Assembly (NCBI RefSeq): GCF_000702005.1
Contig: NZ_JNKI01000002.1
Span: forward strand, 1 to 64,000
Reading direction: 5' to 3'
From: Selenomonas sp. ND2010
GTDB taxonomy: Bacteria; Bacillota; Negativicutes; Selenomonadales; Selenomonadaceae
DNA length: 64,000 nt
Under the pieces are notes generated by a model. The model worked only from the letters and a program-made list of their open reading frames with translations. It was not told the origin of the DNA and did not search any database. Below, piece after piece: positions 50,020-59,578 of the stretch; positions within the stretch are counted from its first letter, which is position 1; each line of letters opens with the position of its first letter. The translations under genes were made by a program, and so were the position numbers.

Positions 50020-52428
50020 ATGGAATGGCTGAAGGATTGCAAAGATGCACTGGTCGCTATGGCGGAAATATATGGATTGGTCCAAATTCTCGACCTCCAA
50101 ACGGGAAAAGTTTATGCGGTGAAGTCTGACCGTTCATGGGAACAAGTCACGTCGATGGAGAACAATTTGCAGGAGCAGTTAAGGGCGTTATTGGCAACAG
50201 CAACAGTCCTTGGTTCTCATCAGGAAGTAGTTGAATTTATAAACTTGTCAACGTTAGCCAATCGCCTTTATGGCACAAAACGAATCTCTTTGGTTGTGCA
50301 GATTTTGGATAAGGGGTGGTATCGGCTGGAATTTATCCGCATGGGGGATGAAAAAACGGTTTCGCGGGTGATTTTTGCCATTGAGGATATCACCAGCCAG
50401 AAAGAGCACGAGGGCTTGATGCAGCAGACCGTAGATTTACTAGCCGAGTGTTATAGTGCCATCTATTATGTGAATATAATCGATCATTCGGTTCAGCCCG
50501 TTCGCATGAATGATATTGCCAAACATGTTGTATTCAGCCAGACTCAGAAACTTACGCCACGGGCGCTGATGAAAACATACATTGACTCTTTTGTGCATCC
50601 CGATGATGCGGCAGATATGATGAAAGTGGCGGATCTTGATTATTTGCAACGGCGGCTCGCCAAGGAACCTTACGTGGTTCAGCTGTACCGTACACGGCAA
50701 AATGGGATCGACACCTATTTCCGTTTGAAGATAATAAAGCTGTCACAGCGTCCGATTCTCGTTTGTGCTTTCGAAAACATCGATAAAGAAACCAGGGAGA
50801 AGAACAAGACTGCCCATGAGCGCGAGCAATATAATATGCTGATCAATGGACTATCCCGGGAATATAGCTCCGTATGGTATATTGATGCGACCCTTAATCT
50901 GGTTTCGCTGGTACGCAGCAACACAAAATCGGTGACAACGAAACGGGTTTTAGAGGGAGTCAAGGAAGTCAGCTATGAAATGGCGATTCAAAATTATATC
51001 GATAAGTATGTCGTACCCGAAGACCGCAAGCGGTTATATCATCAAACCAGCATTGCCGAGCTCTTAAAACATATTCCGCATGATGGTGTTTACCGAATTG
51101 ATTATGCCAGGACAAATCTCGACGGAAGGCGTTGCCAGTTTCAGGCATGTTTTGCGCGGGATATCAGTGTGAAGGGGACGCCATGCTTCATTGCCGGTTT
51201 TCGCGATGTACAGTCCATGTTCATGGCCGAGCAGTTAAAGCAGCAGGAATTGGCAGAAGCCCGTCGGGTAGCAGAAGCTGCCAATGCCGCTAAGACGAAT
51301 TTTTTGTTCAACATGAGTCATGACATTCGCACCCCGATGAATGCCATCATGGGCTTTCGCGATTTGTTGGAAAAGCATCAGGATGATGCCGAGCGCTGCC
51401 GCCATTATTTGCTCAAAATCAAGGAAGCGAGCAAGGTACTGTTGTCCATCATCAATAACGTTTTGGAAATGGCACGGATTGAAAAAGGAAAACTGGCGCT
51501 GGAAAATGAGGTATTTAACCTTTATGATTTTGCCGAAACCATTTATTCGGTGGTTGAGGAACTGATGAAAGCTAATCAATTGGCTTTTTCCTGTGAGGTC
51601 CATGTACAGCATACCTTTTTTTATGGAGACACCACCAAATTGCGGGAGGTATTTTTAAATATCTTGTCCAACGCCTGCAAGTATACATCTCCAGGGGGCA
51701 GTGTCCGGCTGTTGTATGAGGAATTGCCTGGCGACAAAGAGGACTGGGGGATAATCCGGACAACGATTACGGATACAGGTATTGGAATGGCAGAAGACTT
51801 CCTGCCACACGTTTTTGATGAATTTTCCCGTGAAAATAATACAACGAGTACGAAAATCGAAGGAACAGGCCTTGGAATGTCAATTGTCAAAAAACTGGTG
51901 ACCTTTATGGAAGGATCAATTGAAGTCACCAGTAAAAAAGGAAGCGGTACAACCTTTGTGGTGAGTATTCCTCATCGTGTGGCAAAGGACAGCGAAGCGG
52001 CAGGAAGCCAGAATGCCGAGCCTGTGCTGGCGTCGCTTTCGGGAATTTCGATTTTGCTGGCGGAAGACAACGAGATTAATGCCGAAATTGCCATGACGCT
52101 CTTGCAGGAAGCGGGGATGCGGATTGATTGGGCGGAGAATGGGAAAAGATGTGTGGAAATGCTGCAGGCGGCGCCGGCAAACACTTATGATTTGATTTTA
52201 ATGGATGTGCAGATGCCCCAAATGAACGGTTACGAGGCGGCCAGGGCAATCCGGGCACTGTCCGATGCGGAAAAGGCGGGGATACCAATCTTGGCAATGA
52301 CGGCCAATGCCTTTGCCGAGGATAGGCAGGAGGCCTTGGCGTCAGGAATGAATGGTCATATTGCCAAACCCATTGAGATGCCGGTACTGCTTCGTTCGAT
52401 TGCAGCGCTGCTGGATCATTCGGGATAA
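50020..52428 (+). CDS. PAS hybrid histidine kinase-receiver
   Basis: 802 residues, no membrane segment. Residues ~1-400 hold three PAS-like units (YGLVQILDLQTGKVYAVKSD; CYSAIYYVNIIDHSVQPVRM; YSSVWYIDATLNLVSLVRSN). Coiled linker then HisKA with H434 in NMSHDIRTPMNAIMGF, HATPase with DTGIGMAEDF and GTGLGMSIV (615-), and a receiver with D729 in LILMDVQMPQMNG. The kinase-receiver half closely resembles that of the 2186-aa protein at 33716, including the linker NAA.KT.FL.NMSHDIRTP, so the two probably share an ancestor or targets. Likely cytoplasmic sensor; output unknown. Weak ribosome site AGAGGGCG. Confidence 0.9.
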   Translation: MEWLKDCKDALVAMAEIYGLVQILDLQTGKVYAVKSDRSWEQVTSMENNLQEQLRALLATATVLGSHQEVVEFINLSTLANRLYGTKRISLVVQILDKGWYRLEFIRMGDEKTVSRVIFAIEDITSQKEHEGLMQQTVDLLAECYSAIYYVNIIDHSVQPVRMNDIAKHVVFSQTQKLTPRALMKTYIDSFVHPDDAADMMKVADLDYLQRRLAKEPYVVQLYRTRQNGIDTYFRLKIIKLSQRPILVCAFENIDKETREKNKTAHEREQYNMLINGLSREYSSVWYIDATLNLVSLVRSNTKSVTTKRVLEGVKEVSYEMAIQNYIDKYVVPEDRKRLYHQTSIAELLKHIPHDGVYRIDYARTNLDGRRCQFQACFARDISVKGTPCFIAGFRDVQSMFMAEQLKQQELAEARRVAEAANAAKTNFLFNMSHDIRTPMNAIMGFRDLLEKHQDDAERCRHYLLKIKEASKVLLSIINNVLEMARIEKGKLALENEVFNLYDFAETIYSVVEELMKANQLAFSCEVHVQHTFFYGDTTKLREVFLNILSNACKYTSPGGSVRLLYEELPGDKEDWGIIRTTITDTGIGMAEDFLPHVFDEFSRENNTTSTKIEGTGLGMSIVKKLVTFMEGSIEVTSKKGSGTTFVVSIPHRVAKDSEAAGSQNAEPVLASLSGISILLAEDNEINAEIAMTLLQEAGMRIDWAENGKRCVEMLQAAPANTYDLILMDVQMPQMNGYEAARAIRALSDAEKAGIPILAMTANAFAEDRQEALASGMNGHIAKPIEMPVLLRSIAALLDHSG

Positions 52429-52459
52429 ATACGCACAGTAACACCCTTTTCGCTAAATG

Positions 52460-52492
52460 GGAGTGTCTTGGAGTTGACGCTCCTTTTTTTTT
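52460..52492 (+). terminator. Terminator after hybrid kinase gene
   Basis: GGAGTGTC (52460-52467) with GACGCTCC (52476-52483), then nine T. Confidence 0.8.
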
Positions 52493-52539
52493 GTAGTACA
52501 CTAACAAAATGAGTGTTTTGATTAATTGGAGGGAACAGC

Positions 52540-53265
52540 GTGTCCGACAAAATTGATATACTAGGTGTAAAAGTAGACCCTGTCACGATGTCGCAAGCGG
52601 TGGCTCAGGTGCAGGATTATATGGATGAAAAAAAGAACGTTCTCATTGCAACGGCCAATGCGGAGATGATCATGCGGGCAACTCATGACAAGGAACTGCA
52701 GGCTATTTTGAATGATGCGGCTTTAGTTGTTCCGGATGGAGCTGGTACGGTTTGGGCGGCACATCACTTGGGGCATGATATGCCAGAGCGTGTGGCTGGC
52801 TTTGACTTGGCACAAGAGCTCATGCGCATTGCTCCGCAGAGGAAACGCCGTGTGTTCTTTTTCGGTTCGGCACCGGGGGTAGCAGAAAAAGCCAAGGCAA
52901 AGGCCGAGGAATTATACCCAGGGATTGAGATTGTCGGGGTTCGCAATGGCTTCTTTACGGAGAAGGACGAACCGGAAATCATTGCCCAGATAAAGGAGGC
53001 CAAACCGGATCTGCTACTGGCCGCATTAGGCGTGCCCAAGCAGGAGAAATGGCTCTATAAGCACAAGGAGGAACTGGGGGTTCCTGTATCCATCGGTGTT
53101 GGTGGTACGCTGGATGTTATGGCTGGTGTGATGAAACGTGCGCCGCTTTGGATGCAGAAAGCCAAACTGGAATGGTTGTTCCGCGGTATGCTGCAGCCGA
53201 AACGGGCGGGGCGGCTCATGGCACTGCCGAAGTTTGTACTCAAGGTTCATGCGGCCAAAAAGTAA
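52540..53265 (+). CDS. WecG/TagA/CpsF family glycosyltransferase
   Basis: 241 residues (GT26). GTG start with GGAGGG before it. ILGVKVDPVTMSQAVAQVQD at the start, TANAEMIMRATHDKELQAIL, VVPDGAGTVWAAHHLG with the catalytic Asp region PDG, and FFFGSAPGVAEKAKAKAEEL, then LGVPKQEKWLYKHKEELGVP near the end. Enzymes of this family transfer N-acetylmannosamine(-uronate) onto lipid-linked sugars for teichoic acid or enterobacterial common antigen-like polymers. In a diderm Negativicute, an envelope polysaccharide is likely. Followed by phospholipid genes. Confidence 0.92.
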   Translation: MSDKIDILGVKVDPVTMSQAVAQVQDYMDEKKNVLIATANAEMIMRATHDKELQAILNDAALVVPDGAGTVWAAHHLGHDMPERVAGFDLAQELMRIAPQRKRRVFFFGSAPGVAEKAKAKAEELYPGIEIVGVRNGFFTEKDEPEIIAQIKEAKPDLLLAALGVPKQEKWLYKHKEELGVPVSIGVGGTLDVMAGVMKRAPLWMQKAKLEWLFRGMLQPKRAGRLMALPKFVLKVHAAKK

Positions 53266-53342
53266 GGTGTGCATAGACAAAGACGCATTTTTTCCCTATA
53301 ATTATTGTGTTATTATTTCGTTTTTATATAGGAGGTGGGAGC

Positions 53343-53975
53343 TTGACTCCTATTATATCTGAAGGATATCCATTTATTTTTGGCTGCGCTGTACTGGGGG
53401 GAGTGCTTGGCTTGTCCTGGCATCCTTATGTAGCGGTGATTCCTTTTGTATTCATGCTTTACTTCTGCTATTTCTTCCGCAATCCCAAGCGTCATATTGA
53501 GCGCGATGATTCGGTAGTCCTGTCACCGGCAGATGGCACGGTAACGGATATCGTACCCTTAGAGACGGATGAATTTGTAAAAGAACCTTGCAATAAGGTC
53601 GTTATCTTTATGTCGGTTTTCAATGTGCATGTCAATCGCAGCCCGATTGAAGGCCGGATTACGCTGCAGAAATATTTCTGTGGACGTTTCCGTCCGGCTT
53701 ATAAGGATACCGTTGGGTTTGAAAATGAGCATCATGTACTAGGCATTGAGAATGACCGCATTCGTATCAGTGTCAAACAGATTGCTGGCATTTTGGCCCG
53801 CCGCATTGTTTCCTATGTCACGCTTGATGATAAGCTTCAACAGGGTGAGCTTTACGGTATGATTAAGTTTGGCTCCTGCCTGGAAGTAGTCATGCCGAAA
53901 AATGTAGAAATCATGGTAGAAAAAGGACAGAAGGTTGCTGGCGGACAAACCATACTCGGGAGGATTAAAGACTGA
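53343..53975 (+). CDS. psd: Phosphatidylserine decarboxylase
   Basis: 210 residues from TTG 53343 behind AGGAGGTGG (53330-53338); the frame is open further up but with no site. Short proenzyme type. Hydrophobic start (PFIFGCAVLGGVLG), then VLSPADGTVTDIVPL, FMSVFNVHVNRSPIEG (conserved His), and the self-cleavage site at G177-S178 in KFGSCLEVVMP, which yields the pyruvoyl group. Makes phosphatidylethanolamine from phosphatidylserine. Its stop overlaps the pssA start (TGATG), so synthesis and decarboxylation of PS are coupled. Confidence 0.92.
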   Translation: MTPIISEGYPFIFGCAVLGGVLGLSWHPYVAVIPFVFMLYFCYFFRNPKRHIERDDSVVLSPADGTVTDIVPLETDEFVKEPCNKVVIFMSVFNVHVNRSPIEGRITLQKYFCGRFRPAYKDTVGFENEHHVLGIENDRIRISVKQIAGILARRIVSYVTLDDKLQQGELYGMIKFGSCLEVVMPKNVEIMVEKGQKVAGGQTILGRIKD

Positions 53976-54685
53976 TGGATTATAGACGGTTTATACCTAA
54001 TCTTTGCACATCGATGAACTTGGTTTTTGGTATGTGCTCTATTCTGGCGACGTATCGTGGAGAACTCGTTTGGGGTTCTATTTTCATTTTGCTGGCTTTA
54101 GTTGCCGATGGTCTCGATGGCCGTACGGCTCGTTTCTTTGGGGTGTCCAGTGAAATGGGCAAAGAGATGGATTCCCTTTGCGATTTGGGTTCCTTTGGCA
54201 TTGCACCGGGGTTTTTGGCGTGGGCTTTTGTGCTGCATCATTATGATTTACTCGGCATGGCAGTGGTCATTCTGTTCGCGGTCTGTGGCATGTGGCGACT
54301 GGCTCGTTTCAATGTCAATGCCGATGTGGTGCATGGTTACTTCATGGGACTGGCAATTCCGGCAGGCGGCAATATTGTTGCTATGACGACGCTTTTGTTT
54401 GTGCTTTTAGGGATTGACCCGATACGCTTCGGTTTGGCCTATCCTGTCATTATGGCTATTGTCGGCTGGCTGATGGTGAGCCATGTCCATTATCCGAATT
54501 TCAAGGGGGATGGGGCAGAGCCGATTTTCCTCATCACAAAGGCTTTGGCGGTGGTCATGTTTGCCGCAATCCTTTGGTTCGGCCGGGAGGCGTTGCTGCC
54601 GGCGCTGGCAGTGGCAGTTTTCTGCACCTATGCAGTTGCTGGAATTGTAAATACACTGATTGCACTTTTTGCAAAGGAAGGCTGA
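53975..54685 (+). CDS. pssA: CDP-diacylglycerol-serine O-phosphatidyltransferase
   Basis: 236 residues, membrane enzyme with about six hydrophobic segments. The CDP-alcohol phosphatidyltransferase signature is in ALVADGLDGRTARFFG followed by GKEMDSLCDLGSFGIAP (DG..AR...G...D...D). Transfers phosphatidyl from CDP-DAG to serine; its product is the substrate of the overlapping psd. Starts on the psd stop and is six bases ahead of the GT2 gene, so one operon is likely. Confidence 0.94.
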   Translation: MDYRRFIPNLCTSMNLVFGMCSILATYRGELVWGSIFILLALVADGLDGRTARFFGVSSEMGKEMDSLCDLGSFGIAPGFLAWAFVLHHYDLLGMAVVILFAVCGMWRLARFNVNADVVHGYFMGLAIPAGGNIVAMTTLLFVLLGIDPIRFGLAYPVIMAIVGWLMVSHVHYPNFKGDGAEPIFLITKALAVVMFAAILWFGREALLPALAVAVFCTYAVAGIVNTLIALFAKEG

Positions 54686-54691
54686 TGATTT

Positions 54692-55954
54692 TTGTTTAAT
54701 TATCCTTTTGATGTCATCATGGTTCCCATGCAGATCATGATTTTCCTCTTTACGCTGTATTTTTTCGTCATTGGCTTTTGTGGCATGTGGCGCCGCGGTG
54801 AGACGAAAATCAAGACGCCGAAAAAGACGTTCGCACTGATTGTCGCAGCGCATAACGAACACGCGGTTATCGGCCAGCTGGTCGAGAATCTGCAGGGACT
54901 CAACTACCCGAAGGATATGTATGATATCCATGTAATCGCGGATAACTGCACGGACAATACCGCCGAGATTGCTGCGAATGCCGGGGCGATTGTTCATGAG
55001 CGCACGCATCCGACGAAAAAATCCAAGGGCTATGCCTTGGAGTGGATGTTTGACCGGCTGTTCAAGATGGAAAAACAGTACGATGCGGTTTGCGTATTTG
55101 ATGCGGATAACCTCGTGCACCCGCAGTTCCTTATGGAGATGAATAATCGTCTTTGCAAGGGCGATAAGGTTATCCAAGGCTATATGGACGCGAAGAATCC
55201 GTACGATACCTGGGTCGCTGGTACGTTTGCCATCGCTTTCTGGGTGATCTGCTATATCTCGCATCTGGCTAAATCCAACATCGGTCTCTCGGCTTGCCTG
55301 GGTGGTACGGGGATGTGCTTTTCGTCGGATATCCTCAAGGAACATGGTTGGAACGCAACCTGCCTGACGGAGGATATGGAATTCACGATGAAGTGCATGG
55401 CTCAGGGCATTAAGACGAGCTGGGCGCACGATGCTATCATCTACGACGAGAAGCCGCTCACATTCAAGCAGTCTTGGAACCAGCGCAAGCGTTGGGCACA
55501 GGGACAGTTCGATGTCGGCAACCGCTTTATTCCGAAGATGCTTAAAGCAGGTTGGAAACACAAAGATATTCGCATGTGGGATGAATGCATCTATTTGATG
55601 CAGCCGCATTTCTTGATGATTTCGACCATTTTTATTATCATCAGCTATATTCAACTCGGGTTTGAACCGTTCTATACGAACATCTATAACTTCATGCCGT
55701 CACAGCTTATGACGGCAATCATGCTCGGTCAGTATATCCTGCCGATGATTATCCTGATCAAGATTCGTGCCAAGTGGAAATCTTGGCTCTATATGCTCCT
55801 TTATCCGGTTTTCATTTACTCTTGGATTCCCATCATCTTCCTCGGGTTTATCAACCGCAATGACCATGAGTGGAGCCATACCCAGCATACGCGTGCTATG
55901 AGCATGGATGATATCGTCGGTAATGTTAAAAACACCAAAAATATTGGTCGTTAA
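54692..55954 (+). CDS. Family 2 glycosyltransferase, membrane-bound
   Basis: 420 residues. One hydrophobic segment at the start (MQIMIFLFTLYFFVIGF), catalytic domain FALIVAAHNEHAVIGQLVEN, HVIADNCTDNTAEIAANAGA, the DxD motif FDADNLVHPQF, GGTGMCFSS, LTEDMEFTMKCM and QRKRWAQGQFD (the Q..RW motif of processive-type GT2), then three or four transmembrane helices (FLMISTIFIIISYIQLGF onward). Uses a UDP-sugar on the cytoplasmic side; the product could be a polysaccharide or lipid-linked sugar. TTG 54692 is the only start before the conserved region apart from later ATGs. Followed by a terminator. Confidence 0.88.
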   Translation: MFNYPFDVIMVPMQIMIFLFTLYFFVIGFCGMWRRGETKIKTPKKTFALIVAAHNEHAVIGQLVENLQGLNYPKDMYDIHVIADNCTDNTAEIAANAGAIVHERTHPTKKSKGYALEWMFDRLFKMEKQYDAVCVFDADNLVHPQFLMEMNNRLCKGDKVIQGYMDAKNPYDTWVAGTFAIAFWVICYISHLAKSNIGLSACLGGTGMCFSSDILKEHGWNATCLTEDMEFTMKCMAQGIKTSWAHDAIIYDEKPLTFKQSWNQRKRWAQGQFDVGNRFIPKMLKAGWKHKDIRMWDECIYLMQPHFLMISTIFIIISYIQLGFEPFYTNIYNFMPSQLMTAIMLGQYILPMIILIKIRAKWKSWLYMLLYPVFIYSWIPIIFLGFINRNDHEWSHTQHTRAMSMDDIVGNVKNTKNIGR

Positions 55955-55960
55955 TAGAAG

Positions 55961-55983
55961 CCTCCCTCTATGAGGGAGGTTTT
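55961..55983 (+). terminator. Terminator after GT2 gene
   Basis: CCTCCCTC (55961-55968) with GAGGGAGG (55972-55979) and TTTT. Confidence 0.8.
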
Positions 55984-56009
55984 GCCTTAGAATTGAAAGG
56001 AAGTATTGT

Positions 56010-56387
56010 ATGTATACGTTAAAAATAGAGGGTGCCTTCGAAGCCGCACATCATGTCGAAGGTTATCCCGGCAAATGTGCGCGACTGCATGGACATAATT
56101 GGGTCGTCGAGGCCGTGGTCAAAGGGAAGGAACTTGACGAGCTCGGCATGCTGATTGACTTTAAGGTCATGAAAAAAGAATTGGCGGAGGTCCTTGAGCG
56201 CTTCGACCATCGGTATCTAAACGAGCTGAAGCCATTTTCCGGCGGGGTAAATCCTACCGCTGAAAATCTGGCGCGGATTATCTTTGAGGAATTGGCTGGC
56301 CGTGAAGTATTTAAACGCGACAGCGAGCTTCATGCGATTACGGTTTTTGAATCACCAAAGTCTAGTGTAACCTATACAAAGGATTGA
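56010..56387 (+). CDS. queD: 6-carboxy-5,6,7,8-tetrahydropterin synthase QueD
   Basis: 125 residues, family length. Converts dihydroneopterin triphosphate to carboxytetrahydropterin in queuosine/7-deazaguanine synthesis. Zinc ligands H14, H27 and H29 in AAHHVEGYPGKCARLHGHNW, catalytic C23, and later MLIDFKVMKKEL, FDHRYLNEL and ESPKSSVTY. AAAGGAAG precedes the ATG. Three bases upstream of queE; queC is not in the window. Confidence 0.94.
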   Translation: MYTLKIEGAFEAAHHVEGYPGKCARLHGHNWVVEAVVKGKELDELGMLIDFKVMKKELAEVLERFDHRYLNELKPFSGGVNPTAENLARIIFEELAGREVFKRDSELHAITVFESPKSSVTYTKD

Positions 56388-56390
56388 GTC

Positions 56391-57122
56391 ATGAAAGAAA
56401 ATCTTATCGAAATATTCTCGTCGATTCAAGGCGAGGGCAAATACGTTGGCTGCCGTCAGGTATTTGTGCGGTTTGAGGGATGCAACCTCGATTGCCGTTA
56501 CTGCGATACAGAAAATACGCCGGGTAGTCACGCACAGTGTGAGGTAGAAACCTATGCTGGAAGCCGCGAATTTGCGAAACTCCCGAATCCTCGTTCCGTC
56601 GAGCAGGTAGCTATCGAAATTAATCGTCTGTGTAAGGAGGTTCCGCATCAGGCGGTAAGTTTTACAGGTGGAGAACCGCTGCTACATGCCGCTTTCATCC
56701 GCGAATTGGCAAAAAAAATAACGGTGCCGGTGTTCCTGGAAACAAATGGCACCTTGCCGGAGCAGCTCGCAGATATCCTCGATGTGGTTGATATCATCAG
56801 CATGGATATCAAACTGCCGAGCATCATCCGCAAACCGCAGTGGGAAGCGCACAAGCGCTTCATCGAAGTGGCCAAGGCAAAAGACCTCTATATCAAACTG
56901 GTAGTGGGGGCAGAAACTACCGAGGAAGAATTCCGGCAGGCAATCGACCTCGTCGCGGAAACGGCTCCGGAGACCTTGTTCATCATTCAGCCAGTAACCC
57001 CATATGGTGGCTGTGAGGCCGCCAGCCCGGAGAAAATACTGATTTGCCAGAATTATGCTTTAACCAAACTGCAGGACGTCCGCGTAATCCCGCAGACGCA
57101 CAAAATGATCGCGCAACTGTGA
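56391..57122 (+). CDS. queE: 7-carboxy-7-deazaguanine synthase QueE
   Basis: 243 residues. Radical SAM ring contraction of carboxytetrahydropterin to 7-carboxy-7-deazaguanine. Starts LIEIFSSIQGEGKYVGCRQV; cluster Cys at 31, 35 and 38 in EGCNLDCRYCDT, so the CxxxCxxC is canonical. VSFTGGEPLLHAAFI binds SAM. It lacks nothing obvious. Downstream partner of queD in a two-gene operon, ended by a terminator at 57170. Confidence 0.94.
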   Translation: MKENLIEIFSSIQGEGKYVGCRQVFVRFEGCNLDCRYCDTENTPGSHAQCEVETYAGSREFAKLPNPRSVEQVAIEINRLCKEVPHQAVSFTGGEPLLHAAFIRELAKKITVPVFLETNGTLPEQLADILDVVDIISMDIKLPSIIRKPQWEAHKRFIEVAKAKDLYIKLVVGAETTEEEFRQAIDLVAETAPETLFIIQPVTPYGGCEAASPEKILICQNYALTKLQDVRVIPQTHKMIAQL

Positions 57123-57169
57123 TTTTCCGTCTGGCGAAAAAATCCAAAATCGCACGAATCCTTGTCAGC

Positions 57170-57203
57170 AAAGGCACCATGGAGTTTTCCGTGGTGCCTT
57201 TTG
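57170..57203 (+). terminator. Terminator after queE
   Basis: AAAGGCACCATGG (57170-57182) with CCGTGGTGCCTTTT (57189-57202). Confidence 0.8.
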
Positions 57204-57387
57204 TGTTGTGTTTTTGGGTGGTTGTATAGCAAATGTACTGCAACCAGCGATTTTAAGAGTGTTTGGCTTTGGTTTTTTCCTGTGGAGTCATGAGGTTGGA
57301 AATGTCTTCCTTGAGCCATTGGCTGATTAACTGGTGACGGACAGTGGCTAGATGATGTATAATGTCGGTAGGAATAGAGGCGATAGC

Positions 57388-58025
57388 GTGAAAAACAAAG
57401 AGCAGTATAAGAAATTGACAATCGATGAATTACAAAGGCCGCTGGCATATATGAGTCGAATCATGCAGGGATTTATGAGATGTGTAAGGAAGACTATCCC
57501 TATATTGAGTCAGAGCTAGAGCACCTAAACTATCAGGATTTATTGGATTGTGGGTGCGGAACCGGCCCGATGATTTCTCTTTTACACGCAAAAGACAGTT
57601 CTAAACATTATGTGGGCCTGGATTTGACGCCTAAAATGATAGAGATTGCCCGGAAGAAAAATCTTACGGGTACCGAGTGGGTGGTAGGGGATTGTGAAAA
57701 TATCCCTTTTGATGACGAGGCCTTTGATGTCGTTATTTGTACCAACAGTTTTCATCATTATCCGAATCCACAACATTTTTTTGCTAGTGCCTGGAGAGTT
57801 TTGCGGCTTGGAGGCAGATTGATTTTACAGGATTATACGGCTTCCAAGATAATCTTGTGGTTGATGAACCATATGGAGATACCATTGGCCAATCTTATTG
57901 GCCATGGGGATGTATGCGTATATTCCTTGAGCCAGCTACAGGAATTCTGTGCTAATGCGGGATTCTATATTGAAGAGCTGGAGGCTGCAAAGAAATTCAG
58001 ATTGCATTTGGTGGCAAAAAAATAA
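57388..58025 (+). pseudogene. SAM-dependent methyltransferase, N-terminal frameshift
   Basis: GTG 57388 (GAGG seven bases upstream) starts KNKEQYKKLTIDE, then leaves frame; one base on, the sequence continues AAGIYESNHAGIYEMCKEDY into the long frame. Restoring one T in GAATTACAAAGG (57430-57441) gives DEFTKAAGIYE, so a single-base loss is likely. The body has LLDCGCGTGPMISLL (motif I), YVGLDLTPKMIEIA, WVVGDCENIPFDDEAFDVVI and FHHYPNPQHFFASAWRVL, a class I UbiE-type methyltransferase. A shortened product from ATG 57480 would lack the first helices but keep the SAM site. Substrate unknown. Confidence 0.8.
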
Positions 58026-58075
58026 TTATTGAAGTTGTCAATAATAGTTGACACTTTTTTTACAAGAAATTTATT

Positions 58076-58982
58076 CTATGCTACTACCTGAAGAGACTCA
58101 TAGTAATTCTCCAGTTTTACCTTTGGATGCATACCACCTATAGCAGAGCATATACGGCGATTGTTCCAGTAGGATTCGTAATATCGCCAGATGAGGCTCT
58201 TTATTTCTCCTACAGGCATCTTGTGGTGTCATAGCGGCCGTAGAGAAGCTCTTCCTTCATTCTGGCCCACATGCTTTCGCAACGGGCATTATCATGGCAA
58301 CGGCCGCCATCGCTGTTCAGGCTTTGAATAAAGCCGTGCCGCTTCATGGCAGCACGGTAATTACGGCTGGTATATTATTGGCTGCCGCGGTCTGAGTGAA
58401 TGGTCGCACCATGTAGCTCAGGATGCTTATTATGGGCATCTACTAAGGTCTTTATGCACAATTCGGCACGCATATTGGTGTCCATGGCCAATCCTAATAC
58501 TTCCAGATGGTAGCAGTCGAAAATGGCAGAAACATACAGCTTGCCGCCTTTTACAGGAATTTCCGTCATATCTGTAACACACTTGGTAAATGGAGCATCT
58601 GTCAGAAAATTCCGTTGCAGCAAATCATCTGATTTCCTGGCGTTTTTATCTGCTTTTGTAATGCCGTTAGGCTTTTTCTTGGGCTTATGGAGAATGCCCA
58701 TCTGCTTCATTATCCGGTATATTGTCGTAATACTTGAGAGCCCGCCATCAGGGTGCTTTAGCTGAAGTGCTTCCAAGATTCGCTGTTTACCATAACTATC
58801 ATTCCATTCATCTTCTGCGATTATATCCTGTATTTCCTTAGCTATTACAGCATGTTTCCAGGGGCGTTCCGGCTTGTTCAGAAATTTGTAGAACCCCTGG
58901 CGGCTAACGCTGAGTCAGCGGCAGAAGCGGACTATGTTTCGAGTTTCTTTGCCATCAGATAATTTTTGAGCCAGAAATTTCA
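58076..58982 (-). pseudogene. IS3-family orfB (DDE transposase), multiple stops
   Basis: Reading minus from about 58980: MKFLAQKLSDGKETRN, a TGA within FCR-LSVSRQGFYK, then the long open part 58776-58375 with ALQLKHPDGGLSSITTIYRI, TDMTEIPVKGGKLYVSAIFD (first catalytic Asp) and ATIHSDRGSQ (second Asp). A TAA follows, after which YTSRNYRAAMKRHGF and DGGRCHDNARCESMWARMKE (catalytic Glu) are still readable, then one more frameshift before PKVKLENYYESLQVVA and stop. At least two nonsense codons and one shift, so no active transposase. Confidence 0.8.
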
Positions 58983-59278
58983 TCCGTTCTTCTTTGCATA
59001 TTTCTGACGGCTGGCGGCGAAAAAAGCAGAAGCTTCTTCAAGAAATTCATTCATTTCCCGCAGCTCGCGATTTTCCTTCTTAAGTGCCTTGTTCTCTCGC
59101 CAAACTCTATGAAGTTTTCCCCCATATCCAGTTTTCCGATGCGTACATTTCTAACCCAAGTAGTTATGGCACTTTTAGAGATACCAAGCTCATGGGTAGC
59201 TTTTGTTTGCCCGATTTCCATTGCCGATTTTACGGCCTGTATTTTGTAGTTATTATCGTATCTTTTTCCAGTTGACAT
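58980..59278 (-). pseudogene. IS3-family orfA, frameshifted
   Basis: Begins MSTGKRYDNNYKIQAVKSAM with the helix-turn-helix THELGISKSAITTWVRNVRI. After ENFIEFGE the frame is lost near 59098; the correct continuation NKALKKENRELREMNEFLEE and ASRQKYAKKNG is present in the adjacent frame to a stop at 58980. The leucine-zipper-like tail is thus out of frame. Confidence 0.8.
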
Positions 59279-59365
59279 ATGTTCTTACCATCCTTTTCTA
59301 TTCAGCAGCATATATACTGAATGGTTGTTTTGTATCTGTCAACGATAAGTGTACTACTTCATTCA

Positions 59366-59455
59366 TGGGCGGCTGAAGAAAATCGACTATGCCTGGCGGC
59401 AGATTGTACTGGACTGCGGCATCGTGAATGCGGATGCCGTGGTACGAATTGAATG
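59366..59455 (+). pseudogene. C-terminal tail of an unidentified gene
   Basis: Just outside the IS end, an open frame reads GRLKKIDYAWRQIVLDCGIV and NADAVVRIE then stop, with normal codon use but no start. It looks like the tail of a gene removed by the IS or a deletion. Not identified. Confidence 0.3.
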
Positions 59456-59578
59456 AGGCGTGACGAAAGTAAATGCCAGGAACATTCGTGGAGCGTAACA
59501 TTTCTTACAGAAAAGCCTTCTTCATCTTGTTAGAATATTCATGCAACGAGAGTGATTTAACAGAAAGAAGGCTTTTAT

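Larger units (their letters stand above)
58049..59341 (-). mobile_element. IS3-family (IS150-like) insertion sequence, degenerate
   Basis: About 1.29 kb, bounded by TGACA (58049) and TGTCA (59341), with orfA and orfB on the minus strand. Both frames are broken (see entries). Typical length and layout of IS3 elements. Target duplications are not clear: bases directly outside are AGT and ACG. It lies between a frameshifted methyltransferase and a gene tail remnant. Confidence 0.8.

Noticed and set aside
54407-55654. 415-codon antisense frame over pssA and GT2 genes
   Set aside because: Both sense genes have complete family motifs.
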